A stretch of 64,000 bases of DNA from Lachnospiraceae bacterium UBA3641 (GTDB lineage Bacteria; Bacillota; Clostridia; Lachnospirales; Lachnospiraceae). The position numbers and the translations under genes were made by a program. A model generated the notes under the pieces. It did not search any database. It was not told where the DNA came from and saw nothing but the letters and a program-made list of their open reading frames with translations. Where the stretch lies: the NCBI GenBank assembly GCA_002373875.1, contig DFKQ01000060.1, forward strand, positions 1 through 64,000. Reading direction: 5' to 3'. Positions 42,447 to 50,634 of this stretch are shown here, in pieces (positions within the stretch are counted from its first letter, which is position 1; the number at the start of each line of letters is the position of its first letter).

Positions 42447-42671
42447 ATGGAAGAACTGTTAGAAATACTTAGGGATGTACGAGACGATATCGATTTTGGG
42501 CAGGCTACCGATCTGGTAAGCTCCAAGCTGCTTACATCCTTCGATATCATTCAGCTTATCAGCACACTTGATGATGAGTATGATATCTCCATTCCAGCAT
42601 CCGAGATCGTCCCCGCCAATTTTGATTCTGCGCAGGCTATATATGCGCTGGTTCAAAGGCTGAAGGGTTAA
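42447..42671 (+). CDS. Acyl/aminoacyl carrier protein
   Basis: A 74-residue acidic helical carrier protein. The phosphopantetheine site is Ser31 in LTSFDIIQLI, where most carriers read D-S-L or D-S-F. The following STLDDEYDISIP is a typical helix II and III pattern. GGAGG stands before the ATG. It is convergent with the AMP-binding ligase gene and shares the TTAA at 42668-42671 for both stop codons. It is most likely the DltC-like thioester carrier for that ligase. Its transcription from the opposite strand is unusual for a dlt-like set. A role in fatty-acid synthesis is unlikely from context. Confidence 0.88.
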   Translation: MEELLEILRDVRDDIDFGQATDLVSSKLLTSFDIIQLISTLDDEYDISIPASEIVPANFDSAQAIYALVQRLKG

Positions 42672-44212
42672 CTGAGCTCAGACAGCCGGTGCCGGTCGAT
42701 CTTGCCGTTTTTATTAAGCGGCATCTCATCAAGCTTCACCGTCTTACCGGGGATCATGAACTGCGGAAGCTTCTGCTTCAGGGCTTCTGTCAGTTCCCTC
42801 TTCTCCATTTCCCCGGTGTAGAAGAGCTCTATCCTCTTCTTCCCTGTGTTGTAGATGCAGCAGGCTCTTGTAATACCGTCCGCTGCCTGTGCCGCCGCCT
42901 CTATCTCCCCTAATTCTATTCTCTGTCCCATATGCTTTATCTGGAAATCCTTACGGGATACATATATCAGGTTCCCCTCTTCATCATACCTTCCTATATC
43001 ACCGGTCCGATACATAAGCTCACTGAACCTGTCATTCAGGGGATTCTGCATGAACGCCTCCGCAGTTCTTTCGAAATCCCTGTAATAGCCCAGAGCCAGA
43101 CAGGTACCCGAAACACATATCTCGCCGCACTTCCCGGACTCAACAACCCGGCGATCCGCTTCGTCAAGAAGGAACACCTTCTCATTTACAAAGGGAACAC
43201 CGGCAGGTATCGATTCATCATTTTCATAATCACGGTCAAGGATATAGTAAGTGCAGTTGCAGGTTATCTCAGTAGGTCCGTACAGATTTACATATGTCGC
43301 GTCAGGAAGAAATCTCCGCCACTTGTTAAGGTGCTTTACAGGCATGACCTCTCCGCTGAACATCACTTTATTTATGGTTTCCGGCGTCCTGTATTCAAGT
43401 CCGTTCATTATGGACACAAAACACATTGCGGATACCGCCCATATCAGGGTAGTTACCTTATTGTCCGCCAGATAATCCATTAAAAGGACCGGGTTCGAGA
43501 AATAGTCCCTCGGGATCAACCAAACACTTGCTCCCGTGTACAGGCCGCTGTAGATATCCTTGACGGAAACATCAAAATCAAAAGGGGCCTGATTGGCCAG
43601 TATATCTTCGTGGGTAATGTTAAATGTCCCGGTAAATACCCTGATAAAATCAATCACCGAACGATGGCTCACCGCTACCCCCTTCGGCGTACCCGTGCTC
43701 CCGCTTGTGAAATTCACATAGAGCGGCCGTATGTCGCAGGCCTTCATCCCGGCTTCTTTAAGTAAACCTTCATCCGGTTCGCATTTTGCCGCACATTCAA
43801 GAAGATCGTTTATCAGAACGATCTTGGGCTTAGGTTCATCTGCCTGTGCCATGATCCCCCTGAGAGCTTCCTCGTTTTCGATGTCCGTGACAATAAGCTT
43901 CGGTGCAAGAATGCTTATTACACTTGCGGCACGCTCCGCAGGCTGCCTTACATCAATGAAGCTGTAGAAGGCCAGAGCCCGTACCGCACCCAACATCACT
44001 CCCACCGCATCCGTACTTTTCTCCATGTAAAAGCCCACTCCGTCTTCTGCTTCAAGCGGGCCGAATCTCTCATCCCGCAAAAACAGCGTGGCAATCCTTA
44101 AAACAGTATCATTAAGTTCACCGTATGTGATGCTCTTATCCGGATCGGCAAAAGCAATCCTGTCTTTATGATCCATAGCTGCTTTTTCAAGCATGGTGAT
44201 CACATCAGTCAT
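42668..44212 (-). CDS. DltA-like AMP-binding amino-acid:carrier-protein ligase
   Basis: A 514-residue adenylation enzyme. It shows VNFTSGSTGTPKG (167-178), the substrate amino-binding Asp in FDFDVSV (Asp214), YGPTEITC, YRTGD and the catalytic Lys in NKNGKIDR near the C-terminus. In D-alanine ligases (DltA) a cysteine in the FCGE motif near residue 270 contributes to D-alanine selectivity; here the corresponding stretch is MFSGEVM, with Ser286. The enzyme may therefore load a different or less strictly selected amino acid. It overlaps the SGNH gene by 8 bases, with GGGAGCGGAA before the ATG. It probably charges the carrier at 42447. Confidence 0.9.
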   Translation of the reverse strand: MTDVITMLEKAAMDHKDRIAFADPDKSITYGELNDTVLRIATLFLRDERFGPLEAEDGVGFYMEKSTDAVGVMLGAVRALAFYSFIDVRQPAERAASVISILAPKLIVTDIENEEALRGIMAQADEPKPKIVLINDLLECAAKCEPDEGLLKEAGMKACDIRPLYVNFTSGSTGTPKGVAVSHRSVIDFIRVFTGTFNITHEDILANQAPFDFDVSVKDIYSGLYTGASVWLIPRDYFSNPVLLMDYLADNKVTTLIWAVSAMCFVSIMNGLEYRTPETINKVMFSGEVMPVKHLNKWRRFLPDATYVNLYGPTEITCNCTYYILDRDYENDESIPAGVPFVNEKVFLLDEADRRVVESGKCGEICVSGTCLALGYYRDFERTAEAFMQNPLNDRFSELMYRTGDIGRYDEEGNLIYVSRKDFQIKHMGQRIELGEIEAAAQAADGITRACCIYNTGKKRIELFYTGEMEKRELTEALKQKLPQFMIPGKTVKLDEMPLNKNGKIDRHRLSELS

Positions 44213-45146
44213 TTCCGCTCCCTTCCTCTGTGCCGAATCTTTTCTTAAATACCTGTATCAGTTCTTTTGTATACGCCCTGCGCCCCTTCGCCGACATGTG
44301 GTTCATGTCTTCAAAGAATTCAGGATCATCCGATTCAAAATCAACCTCATCTGCCAGGATATAGGGAGCGTTGTTCTCCTCAAGTATCCTGATGTACTCT
44401 TCCCTGTATTTTATGAAGGTCGGATCCTTTTGAAGTCTGTGATAGCATGGACTTTCGAGAAAGACGAATCCCTGCCCGTCCTTTTGGCATTTTTGTATTA
44501 TATCAACTACCGCATCTGCCTGAGCCTTGACCAATGACTTATCCGAAATATCAAATTCCTCACTTTCCAGCACAGCCTTCCCGGGAGATACCGTTTCGTC
44601 TGTCTTGGCACCTTTATAATACCTGGTCCCATAGAAGGGCTCCGTCACCGGAAATGTAATAAGGTCATCCATACCTGATGTCACAAAATACTCATAAAAC
44701 ATCGGAAAATCGGTATTCCCCGCTGCATACATGCTCCGCCACAGTTCTCTCTTACCTTCAAAGGTCAGGTCCCAGATCACCCTCGAATCCGAAAGCGCTA
44801 CCTCCTGTGTAAGCATCATCGGTCCCAATTCGAAAACGATCAGGCCGTAATCATTGCCCGACCTGCGTTTCAATTCATCATACTGGATAGATGTTGCCAC
44901 AAGCTGGTTGCCTCCGTAGGAAATATCATATACCCTGCCGTCATAGGCTTCATCCATGGTCGGCATATCGATATTGGCCCTGAAAGTTGACGAACCGATA
45001 AACAGGACATCCAGATCACCGGTTTGTATTGCGTCATGGATTCCCCTGTTCCTTATCGGCATTTTGCACGAATATACATTTTTGAAGGCGACGACAGCTG
45101 CTACAATGATAAGGGCCGCCGCAACGGTTATTATTACTTTTTTCAT
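44205..45146 (-). CDS. SGNH-fold membrane-anchored protein (DltD/AlgX-like role)
   Basis: A 313-residue protein with one N-terminal hydrophobic anchor (about residues 3-22) and an extracytoplasmic domain. FIGSSTF (nucleophile region, residues 49-55) and EDMNHMSAKG near the C-terminus give the SGNH Ser and Asp-x-x-His motifs. Coupled with an MBOAT protein and an AMP-ligase, it should accept or position the acyl group, as DltD does. The start at 45146 lies two bases from the MBOAT stop; the upstream ATG at 45203 would give an extension with no anchor logic. The family is confident; the exact step is inferred. Confidence 0.85.
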   Translation of the reverse strand: MKKVIITVAAALIIVAAVVAFKNVYSCKMPIRNRGIHDAIQTGDLDVLFIGSSTFRANIDMPTMDEAYDGRVYDISYGGNQLVATSIQYDELKRRSGNDYGLIVFELGPMMLTQEVALSDSRVIWDLTFEGKRELWRSMYAAGNTDFPMFYEYFVTSGMDDLITFPVTEPFYGTRYYKGAKTDETVSPGKAVLESEEFDISDKSLVKAQADAVVDIIQKCQKDGQGFVFLESPCYHRLQKDPTFIKYREEYIRILEENNAPYILADEVDFESDDPEFFEDMNHMSAKGRRAYTKELIQVFKKRFGTEEGSGND

Positions 45147-45150
45147 GATC

Positions 45151-46578
45151 TTAAAATGCCTGGTACATAAAACTTGATTTTCCCGCCACACCGAAAAGTG
45201 CAATGATCGTTAACATCGCAAAAGCATATATATATCTGTGCCCGGTAAATGCCTTTTCGTCTTTTTCCTTTTTTATTTCTATTACGGCCTGGGCTGTCAC
45301 AAGCACCAGGATTATGATGACAGAGGCTGCTGCCTGATTACCGTTTCCGAAGGGTGTCATCGCAGCCGCGATCTCGGCACCGTTTATCCGGGTGTTTGTA
45401 AATATTCCCTTAAATATGGCAACCATATCAGAAAAGCTCTCCGATCTGTAGATGATCTCGCCACAGCTCAATATAAGTAGCGTCCTGCATACCTGAAAGA
45501 TCTTAACAAAGATATTGTTTGTATTCCAATGTATCCTTGCATTTAATTTTTTTATATAAGACTGGGTACAGAATGAAAGAAGCATTATAAAGGCAAAATA
45601 GATACCCCAGCCAAGATATGAGAATTTCGCACCGTGCCATATTCCGGTCACTATCCAGACAAGCATCGTCGGAAATATGCACCTTAGTGTTCCTTTTTTG
45701 GCTTTTGTAAATATCTTCCCAAGCCCTCTTGAGAGCTTTCTGTTCCATCCGGCGGTAACCGAAGGCATGTAAAGATGGTTCATAAACCATTCATTCAGTG
45801 ATATATGCCATCTTCTCCAGTACTCAGGTATGCTATTTGACAGATAGGGCCTTTTGAAATTCTCTTTTAAATTGATGCCCAGCATTTTAGATACTCCGCA
45901 TACAATATCCATATATCCCGAGAAGTCAGCGTACATCTCCACAAGATAAAATAATGTGGCCACAATAAGAGTCAGCCCGCCGCGGCCCACAGGCGATGAA
46001 TAAACGGTATCAATATAAAAGCCCACTCTTCCGGCTATAACGAGCTTTTTAAATATTCCGATTATTATCCTGTATCCGCCCTCTTTTATATTCTGTCTGT
46101 TGTATCCATGATAAGCAACAAGCTGGTCGTGCATCTCCTGATATGTCCCTATGGGGCCCTGTGTCAGCTGGGGAAAGTAGGAGATAAAAAGTGCATAATG
46201 CCAAAGATCGTTACAGGGTTTGATCTTCTTATCATAGCAGTCATGGGCATAACCCAGGGTCATAAAGGTATAGAAGGATATTCCCAAGGGTGCGGCCAGA
46301 TCCCTGACACCCAGATTCACGCTGTACTTAAAGACTATAAGAAGGCCCAGGTTTATTGCTATGGTCAATATGAAATTCCGCTTTACAGGGTTTCTCATAA
46401 GGAACCATGTAGACACGATCGAAATAATTATGAATATTATGTAAACCGGATTTGCCCAGACATAAAATATGGCATTTCCGACGAGAAGTGCCTTCCACTG
46501 GTGCTTTTCTCCCACCTTGTAATATATACAGAGGAAGCATAGCATGAATATGAAAAAGGGAAGCGATATAAGGCTCAT
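45151..46578 (-). CDS. MBOAT O-acyltransferase (DltB/AlgI-like)
   Basis: A 475-residue polytopic membrane enzyme, length typical of DltB/AlgI. It contains SFYTFMTLGYAHDCYDKKIKP, FPQLTQGPIGTY, the cytosolic-side EYWRRWHISLNEWF (252-265) and WIVTGIWHGAKFSYLGWG with the catalytic His315. It would carry an acyl or aminoacyl group across the membrane onto a polysaccharide. AAGGAGG precedes the ATG. Downstream lie the SGNH protein and the DltA-like ligase, which together indicate aminoacylation rather than acetylation. Confidence 0.93.
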   Translation of the reverse strand: MSLISLPFFIFMLCFLCIYYKVGEKHQWKALLVGNAIFYVWANPVYIIFIIISIVSTWFLMRNPVKRNFILTIAINLGLLIVFKYSVNLGVRDLAAPLGISFYTFMTLGYAHDCYDKKIKPCNDLWHYALFISYFPQLTQGPIGTYQEMHDQLVAYHGYNRQNIKEGGYRIIIGIFKKLVIAGRVGFYIDTVYSSPVGRGGLTLIVATLFYLVEMYADFSGYMDIVCGVSKMLGINLKENFKRPYLSNSIPEYWRRWHISLNEWFMNHLYMPSVTAGWNRKLSRGLGKIFTKAKKGTLRCIFPTMLVWIVTGIWHGAKFSYLGWGIYFAFIMLLSFCTQSYIKKLNARIHWNTNNIFVKIFQVCRTLLILSCGEIIYRSESFSDMVAIFKGIFTNTRINGAEIAAAMTPFGNGNQAAASVIIILVLVTAQAVIEIKKEKDEKAFTGHRYIYAFAMLTIIALFGVAGKSSFMYQAF

Positions 46579-46730
46579 GCCCCGCCTCCTTCCGATATCC
46601 TTATGATGAGAATTTCATATTTTATCTTTTGCTTTATATAAGACATCATTTTATTATAACCGGATATTTTAATCTCTGATCGCAGACAACTCTATGTATT
46701 TTACTGGATTTTCATATCAAATGCAAGAAA

Positions 46731-46754
46731 GGTCCCGGCAAATCTGCCGGAACC
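46731..46754 (-). terminator. Rho-independent terminator after the charged-protein gene
   Basis: A 10-base stem (GGTTCCGGCA and TGCCGGGACC, one G-U pair) with a four-base loop is followed on the minus strand by TTTCTTGC. The stop of the charged-protein gene lies about 60 bases upstream. The remaining bases between here and 46579 hold an AT-rich stretch that probably carries the promoter of the MBOAT gene; no confident -35 was found. Confidence 0.75.
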
Positions 46755-46815
46755 TCAATTAAATTCATCCTTTTTTGCCGTTTTATTTACCGATCCCGCT
46801 CTCTGATCCGGCTGA

Positions 46816-47706
46816 TCATACCTCACTCGCGGTTGCCGGATCGACTCCCAGAACCTCCTGCATCACCTTAAGCCGTCCGTTCTCTACTGCCCTGTCAAGA
46901 GCTTCCGATGTGATCCTGTCATTTTCCTCGGCACCGGCCAGCACGTTCATTCTTTCTATGAATTCATTATCAAGACCCATTTCCTCGGTTATTATCCGTT
47001 TCCTGTTTTCATCGGCTTCATTTGTGACCGTCGGATTCTCATTTGCCTCGTCCCTCTCCTCTTCGTTTTGGACAGCCGCTTCATTTGCCCGCTTGTCACT
47101 TATCTCTTTGTTGGTGCTTACAACCTCATTGTCTCTCTTTGTGACCTCATTAACTCCGTACTCTCTCCTGTCCTCCATTGTACGGGCAGCTTCCTCATTG
47201 GTCTCCTTTTCTTCCTTTTCATCGTTGATTTCAGCCATTCTGGCATCGTTCTTCTCGCCCCTTACTTCTTCACGGCGTTCAAGTTCCTTATCCAACTGGT
47301 TGCTGTTTATCTCGCCCTGTAAGTACAGACGCTCCAGTTCATCCTTGGAATAAGACAGAAGCGAACTAACCTTACCGGGATCAGCCTTATCCTCATTGCC
47401 GGTCCTTCCCGCTTTTTCGGCATCCTCAGGCCTTACTTCCACGGGCTTTCTCATAACCAGACCTTCACTGATACTTTCCATTGCTTCCCTGCTTGCCCTG
47501 GCCTGATCTCCGTCCCTGCTTACTCCTATGGTCTCACGCCCGTCATTAATTTCGGGTTTTACGGCAGGCTGGTCTTTCGCCGGCTCCAAACCCTTGGGTT
47601 CTGCCCCGGCTCCCACCTTCTCGATCTGTATCTCAATCTCTCTGTTATCTACGGGTTTTATGTCTCTGTATGCAGGCATCATTTCATTTATCGGACTTAT
47701 TTTCAT
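46816..47706 (-). CDS. Highly charged coiled-coil-like protein of unknown function
   Basis: A 296-residue soluble protein without signal peptide or membrane segment. The first 40 residues (MKISPINEMMPAYRDIKPV) are ordinary; residues about 120-270 are extremely rich in Glu, Asn, Arg, Asp and Lys, mostly helical or coiled coil. No enzyme motif is visible. The N-terminus resembles short proteins I have seen near flagellar genes in this family, but that memory is weak. It is monocistronic: a consensus promoter with an operator-like palindrome, GGAGG before the ATG, and a terminator. This isolation inside a polysaccharide locus suggests its own regulation. Function is unknown. Confidence 0.8.
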   Translation of the reverse strand: MKISPINEMMPAYRDIKPVDNREIEIQIEKVGAGAEPKGLEPAKDQPAVKPEINDGRETIGVSRDGDQARASREAMESISEGLVMRKPVEVRPEDAEKAGRTGNEDKADPGKVSSLLSYSKDELERLYLQGEINSNQLDKELERREEVRGEKNDARMAEINDEKEEKETNEEAARTMEDRREYGVNEVTKRDNEVVSTNKEISDKRANEAAVQNEEERDEANENPTVTNEADENRKRIITEEMGLDNEFIERMNVLAGAEENDRITSEALDRAVENGRLKVMQEVLGVDPATASEV

Positions 47707-47809
47707 ACCTTTCACCTCCGTTATTTCGGTTAAACGTAGCCATTCCCCACAAAACAAACCACAATATCTTGTATATGTTCTTTGTATTTGTACTATCTAT
47801 ACATATCGT

Positions 47810-47829
47810 CACATAGATATACTTATGTG
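47810..47829. promoter_or_regulatory. Operator-like inverted repeat at the transcription start
   Basis: CACATA and TATGTG flank an 8-base centre, placed at about +1 of the promoter at 47835-47863. A further inverted pair, TATCTAT and ATAGATA, extends from it into the leader. A repressor site is the simplest reading. Confidence 0.5.
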
Positions 47830-47834
47830 ATTTT

Positions 47835-47863
47835 ATTATACTATATTTCCATGGTTTTATCAA
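47835..47863 (-). promoter_or_regulatory. Consensus-like promoter of the charged-protein gene
   Basis: On the minus strand TTGATA (47858-47863) and TATAAT (47835-47840) are 17 bases apart. The transcription start would fall near 47828, leaving a leader of about 120 bases before the gene. Confidence 0.8.
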
Positions 47864-47873
47864 TAAAGATTAT

Positions 47874-47908
47874 TATAGTAAACGAAATTACTTATTTCGT
47901 TTACTATA
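47874..47908. repeat. Perfect 15-bp palindrome over the stop of the upstream gene
   Basis: TATAGTAAACGAAAT and its exact inverse flank a five-base loop. The TAG stop of the gene at 47904 lies inside the right arm. Related sequences occur at 19882-19913 and, in part, at 63954-63967, so this is a small dispersed motif. It could also serve as a terminator stem for the upstream gene, though no T run follows. Confidence 0.65.
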
Positions 47909-49097
47909 GAAATGAACCGAGGAACCGTCCCCCGGTTTTAAGATCCTCCTGTTTTACTCCACAGATCAATATGAGAAAGATAAGCGAAAATGGCGGAACG
48001 ATAATATAATTTTCCATAAATGCCGGCAGCATCATTGCAAATACGCCTGCCATCGCGCACTTGTTAAGGTGTGATGAACAACCGGCCTCATGGCACTCCA
48101 GAAAACGTTTTATCAAGAACACTATCGTTACCGCAAAAACAGCGACGCCATGAACTATAAGTATATCAAGGAGACCGTTATGAACTTCAAACAGGCCGTT
48201 AAGCCAGTCAAGCCGCATCTCATAGGATGATCCGATACCCGTGACCGGTTGTTTCATAAATGCTCCCCAAAGCTCCGACCATATCTCCTCCCTTCCCGAG
48301 ATTATATCCTTGTAAAAGATCCTTATACGGAATGTATCCTTCATATACCCCAGCCACACATAAAGGAGGCTGAACAGCACCGACCCTATTGTGGTAGCAA
48401 GAGTTACAAGAAGATAAAATATCTTACTCTTCCATATCTTTACCGGAATAAGCATAAGAAAGGCAAAAGCCAGCAATCCCAAGAGCGCGCACCGGCTTCT
48501 GTACCAGGCGATGATGTTATAGCCCCAGGCAAAGAAAAAAAGCGTAACAAGGATAAGCCATCTTGCCCCCTGTTTACCCTTTACGTTACAGAGATGATCC
48601 CTCAGATACTCAAGGATATATATTGTGAAAAAGAATCCGCTGATAAGGATCAGGCCACCATAGTTGGTATTGTATCCCTTGAAATAGCCCTTGACATCCA
48701 CGGTCCAGTAGATAAAGAAAAAGCCGATATAGCAGGCCGATATGATAAACCATTTCCTGCTCAAACGGATCTTGTTTGCCAGATAAAGGATAAGGAGAAA
48801 GTCAGCTGCCGTCAGAAAAGCGCCCTTACCGGATCCCAGCAGGAAAAGATTTATCAGGGCAACAGCATCCGCACCCGCCATAAGAAGAAAGGCAGGATCC
48901 TTTAGCATCTCCCTTATATCAACATAGCAAAAGAGTGCGATAAGAAGGCCTGCTGTTGCGATAAGCGTCCCATATGGAGCCACCGCCTGATACCAGGTAT
49001 AGAAATGCCATTCAAGTGTCGTAAGCACAAACACCGATACAAGTATCGCCGCATTCCCGGCCGCTGTTCTCCTGTCACTCTTCCTTGTTATTTCCAT
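47904..49097 (-). CDS. O-antigen ligase/Wzy-like membrane protein
   Basis: A 397-residue protein with about 12 membrane segments. The large outer loop contains ISGREEIWSELWGAF and then IGSSYEMRLDW and VHNGLLDILIVHG, the Wzy_C/WaaL-like pattern with conserved Arg and His. It is a paralogue of the protein at 50621 (shared SGKGAF, SGRE-IW-EL and VHN), with a flippase gene between them. One may polymerise and the other may ligate the chain to its anchor, but sequence does not say which. AAGGGTAACT precedes the ATG. Confidence 0.8.
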   Translation of the reverse strand: MEITRKSDRRTAAGNAAILVSVFVLTTLEWHFYTWYQAVAPYGTLIATAGLLIALFCYVDIREMLKDPAFLLMAGADAVALINLFLLGSGKGAFLTAADFLLILYLANKIRLSRKWFIISACYIGFFFIYWTVDVKGYFKGYNTNYGGLILISGFFFTIYILEYLRDHLCNVKGKQGARWLILVTLFFFAWGYNIIAWYRSRCALLGLLAFAFLMLIPVKIWKSKIFYLLVTLATTIGSVLFSLLYVWLGYMKDTFRIRIFYKDIISGREEIWSELWGAFMKQPVTGIGSSYEMRLDWLNGLFEVHNGLLDILIVHGVAVFAVTIVFLIKRFLECHEAGCSSHLNKCAMAGVFAMMLPAFMENYIIVPPFSLIFLILICGVKQEDLKTGGRFLGSFL

Positions 49098-49164
49098 AGT
49101 TACCCTTGCTTCCGTTTATTTCCTGCCGGAAATGATCTGTCTTTCAAGCAATCTTTCGCTGTTT

Positions 49165-50634
49165 TCAGGCTTCCCCTAAAGAGGAAGGCTTTATAAGCTT
49201 ACCCAGGATGCTTATGAACATCCTGAAATATATTACCACAATAACGGCAAAAATGATCCCGCAGGCAATATAAACCGGCATTTGTGACGAAAAAAAGCCT
49301 TCGCCCGCGATCATTATCACTGCCTCAGCTACAAGCAGCAAATATGCTGCATGATCCACTGCAAGCTTTACATCAAGCTTAACATACCCTGCCACCTTTC
49401 GATAGGCCATAAAATACATTGTAAAATATGATACTGCTGTAGCAGCGGCAGCGCCCATTGCTCCAAAGGGAGGAATCAAGAGGATGTTTAATGCAATGTT
49501 GATCCCCGCTCCTATCCCTGTTGCCCACCCCATGGCCCGGGAATCCTTATAGGCAAGACATATCGATCCCAGAAACCCGGTGAGGGCACCGAACACGACC
49601 GATATGAGAAGAGGCGGTACATACTGCCAGGCGGAATAGAAATCCTTTTTGAACATGAATGCCGCTACAGGCTTTACAACCAGAATAAGAAATGAACAGC
49701 CGATAACCATGAAGGAATTATATCCCTTATACATTTCGGTAAAAAACTCCCTGCTGTTATCCTCTCCGTAGCTTTTGGCCGCCGACATCTGAAAACTCTG
49801 GGCAAATATCCTCTGAAACACGGTCAGTATGGCGGGTATCTTATATGCCACCGAATACACTCCGTTTACGGCCACGCCCTTTATAAGTGATACCAGATAC
49901 CTGTCAGCCGCATTATTTATCCAGCTTCCTGTTGAATAAGCTATCATCGGAACTCCGTAGGCAACCAGTTCCCTTTCGAATTCCTTATCTACGCCTGTGC
50001 CTTCCTCGCTTCGCCTAAGCCTTACAGCATCCGGCACAGTCCTTCTTCCGAGCAGGAGCATAAGTGCCGATGCAAGTATATAGGCAAGCATCTGCGATAG
50101 CAGATATCCGTTAAGCCCAAGCCTTAAAAAAAGAAGACATACGATATTGGAACCGATCAGGATAACCGTTGAAAACACACTTCCGCATACAACTATCTTA
50201 ACCTGTTCACATCCCTGAAAAAAAAGGATCAGGAATTCATAGGTGCAGTTGGAGAGAAAGAGGAAAATGAAGAGAAAAAGATACCATCTTACCGGTTCCT
50301 TTTGAATAAAGGCACTTCCGGCCATACATGCAAGGGCAACGGCAGCGGAAGCGATCGCAACAAACTTAAGACCCGTAACAAAGATATCCCTTCTCTTATC
50401 ACTCCTGTCGATACCATACCTCAGTGCAGCCTCCCCCATGTTAAGTGTCAGCGCCGGCACAAGGAGCAGAAGGGTTGTCTGCATAACATCCGCAATTCCG
50501 TAATCCGCCGTGGTAAGCACATTTGTATAAAAGGGTACAAGAAGGAAGACCAGTATCTTGGACACGAAATTACTGACAGTGAAAAGGGCAAGATTACCCG
50601 CAAAATATTTATAGTTGGATTTAGTGCCCGACAT
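49165..50634 (-). CDS. Wzx-type polysaccharide flippase (MOP superfamily)
   Basis: A 489-residue integral membrane protein of about 14 segments. YTNVLTTADYGIADVMQTT near residues 37-55 and NGVYSVAYKIP near 258 are clear flippase signatures. It begins inside the last 14 bases of the polymerase-like gene upstream, with GAGGTG ahead of its ATG. It is the dedicated flippase of assembly line C. Confidence 0.88.
   Translation of the reverse strand: MSGTKSNYKYFAGNLALFTVSNFVSKILVFLLVPFYTNVLTTADYGIADVMQTTLLLLVPALTLNMGEAALRYGIDRSDKRRDIFVTGLKFVAIASAAVALACMAGSAFIQKEPVRWYLFLFIFLFLSNCTYEFLILFFQGCEQVKIVVCGSVFSTVILIGSNIVCLLFLRLGLNGYLLSQMLAYILASALMLLLGRRTVPDAVRLRRSEEGTGVDKEFERELVAYGVPMIAYSTGSWINNAADRYLVSLIKGVAVNGVYSVAYKIPAILTVFQRIFAQSFQMSAAKSYGEDNSREFFTEMYKGYNSFMVIGCSFLILVVKPVAAFMFKKDFYSAWQYVPPLLISVVFGALTGFLGSICLAYKDSRAMGWATGIGAGINIALNILLIPPFGAMGAAAATAVSYFTMYFMAYRKVAGYVKLDVKLAVDHAAYLLLVAEAVIMIAGEGFFSSQMPVYIACGIIFAVIVVIYFRMFISILGKLIKPSSLGEA

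Noticed and set aside
46775..47353. Plus-strand frame of 192 residues, very rich in Ser and Leu.
   Set aside because: It is the mirror of the Glu/Asn-rich gene on the minus strand; composition is an artefact, and it has no ribosome binding site.
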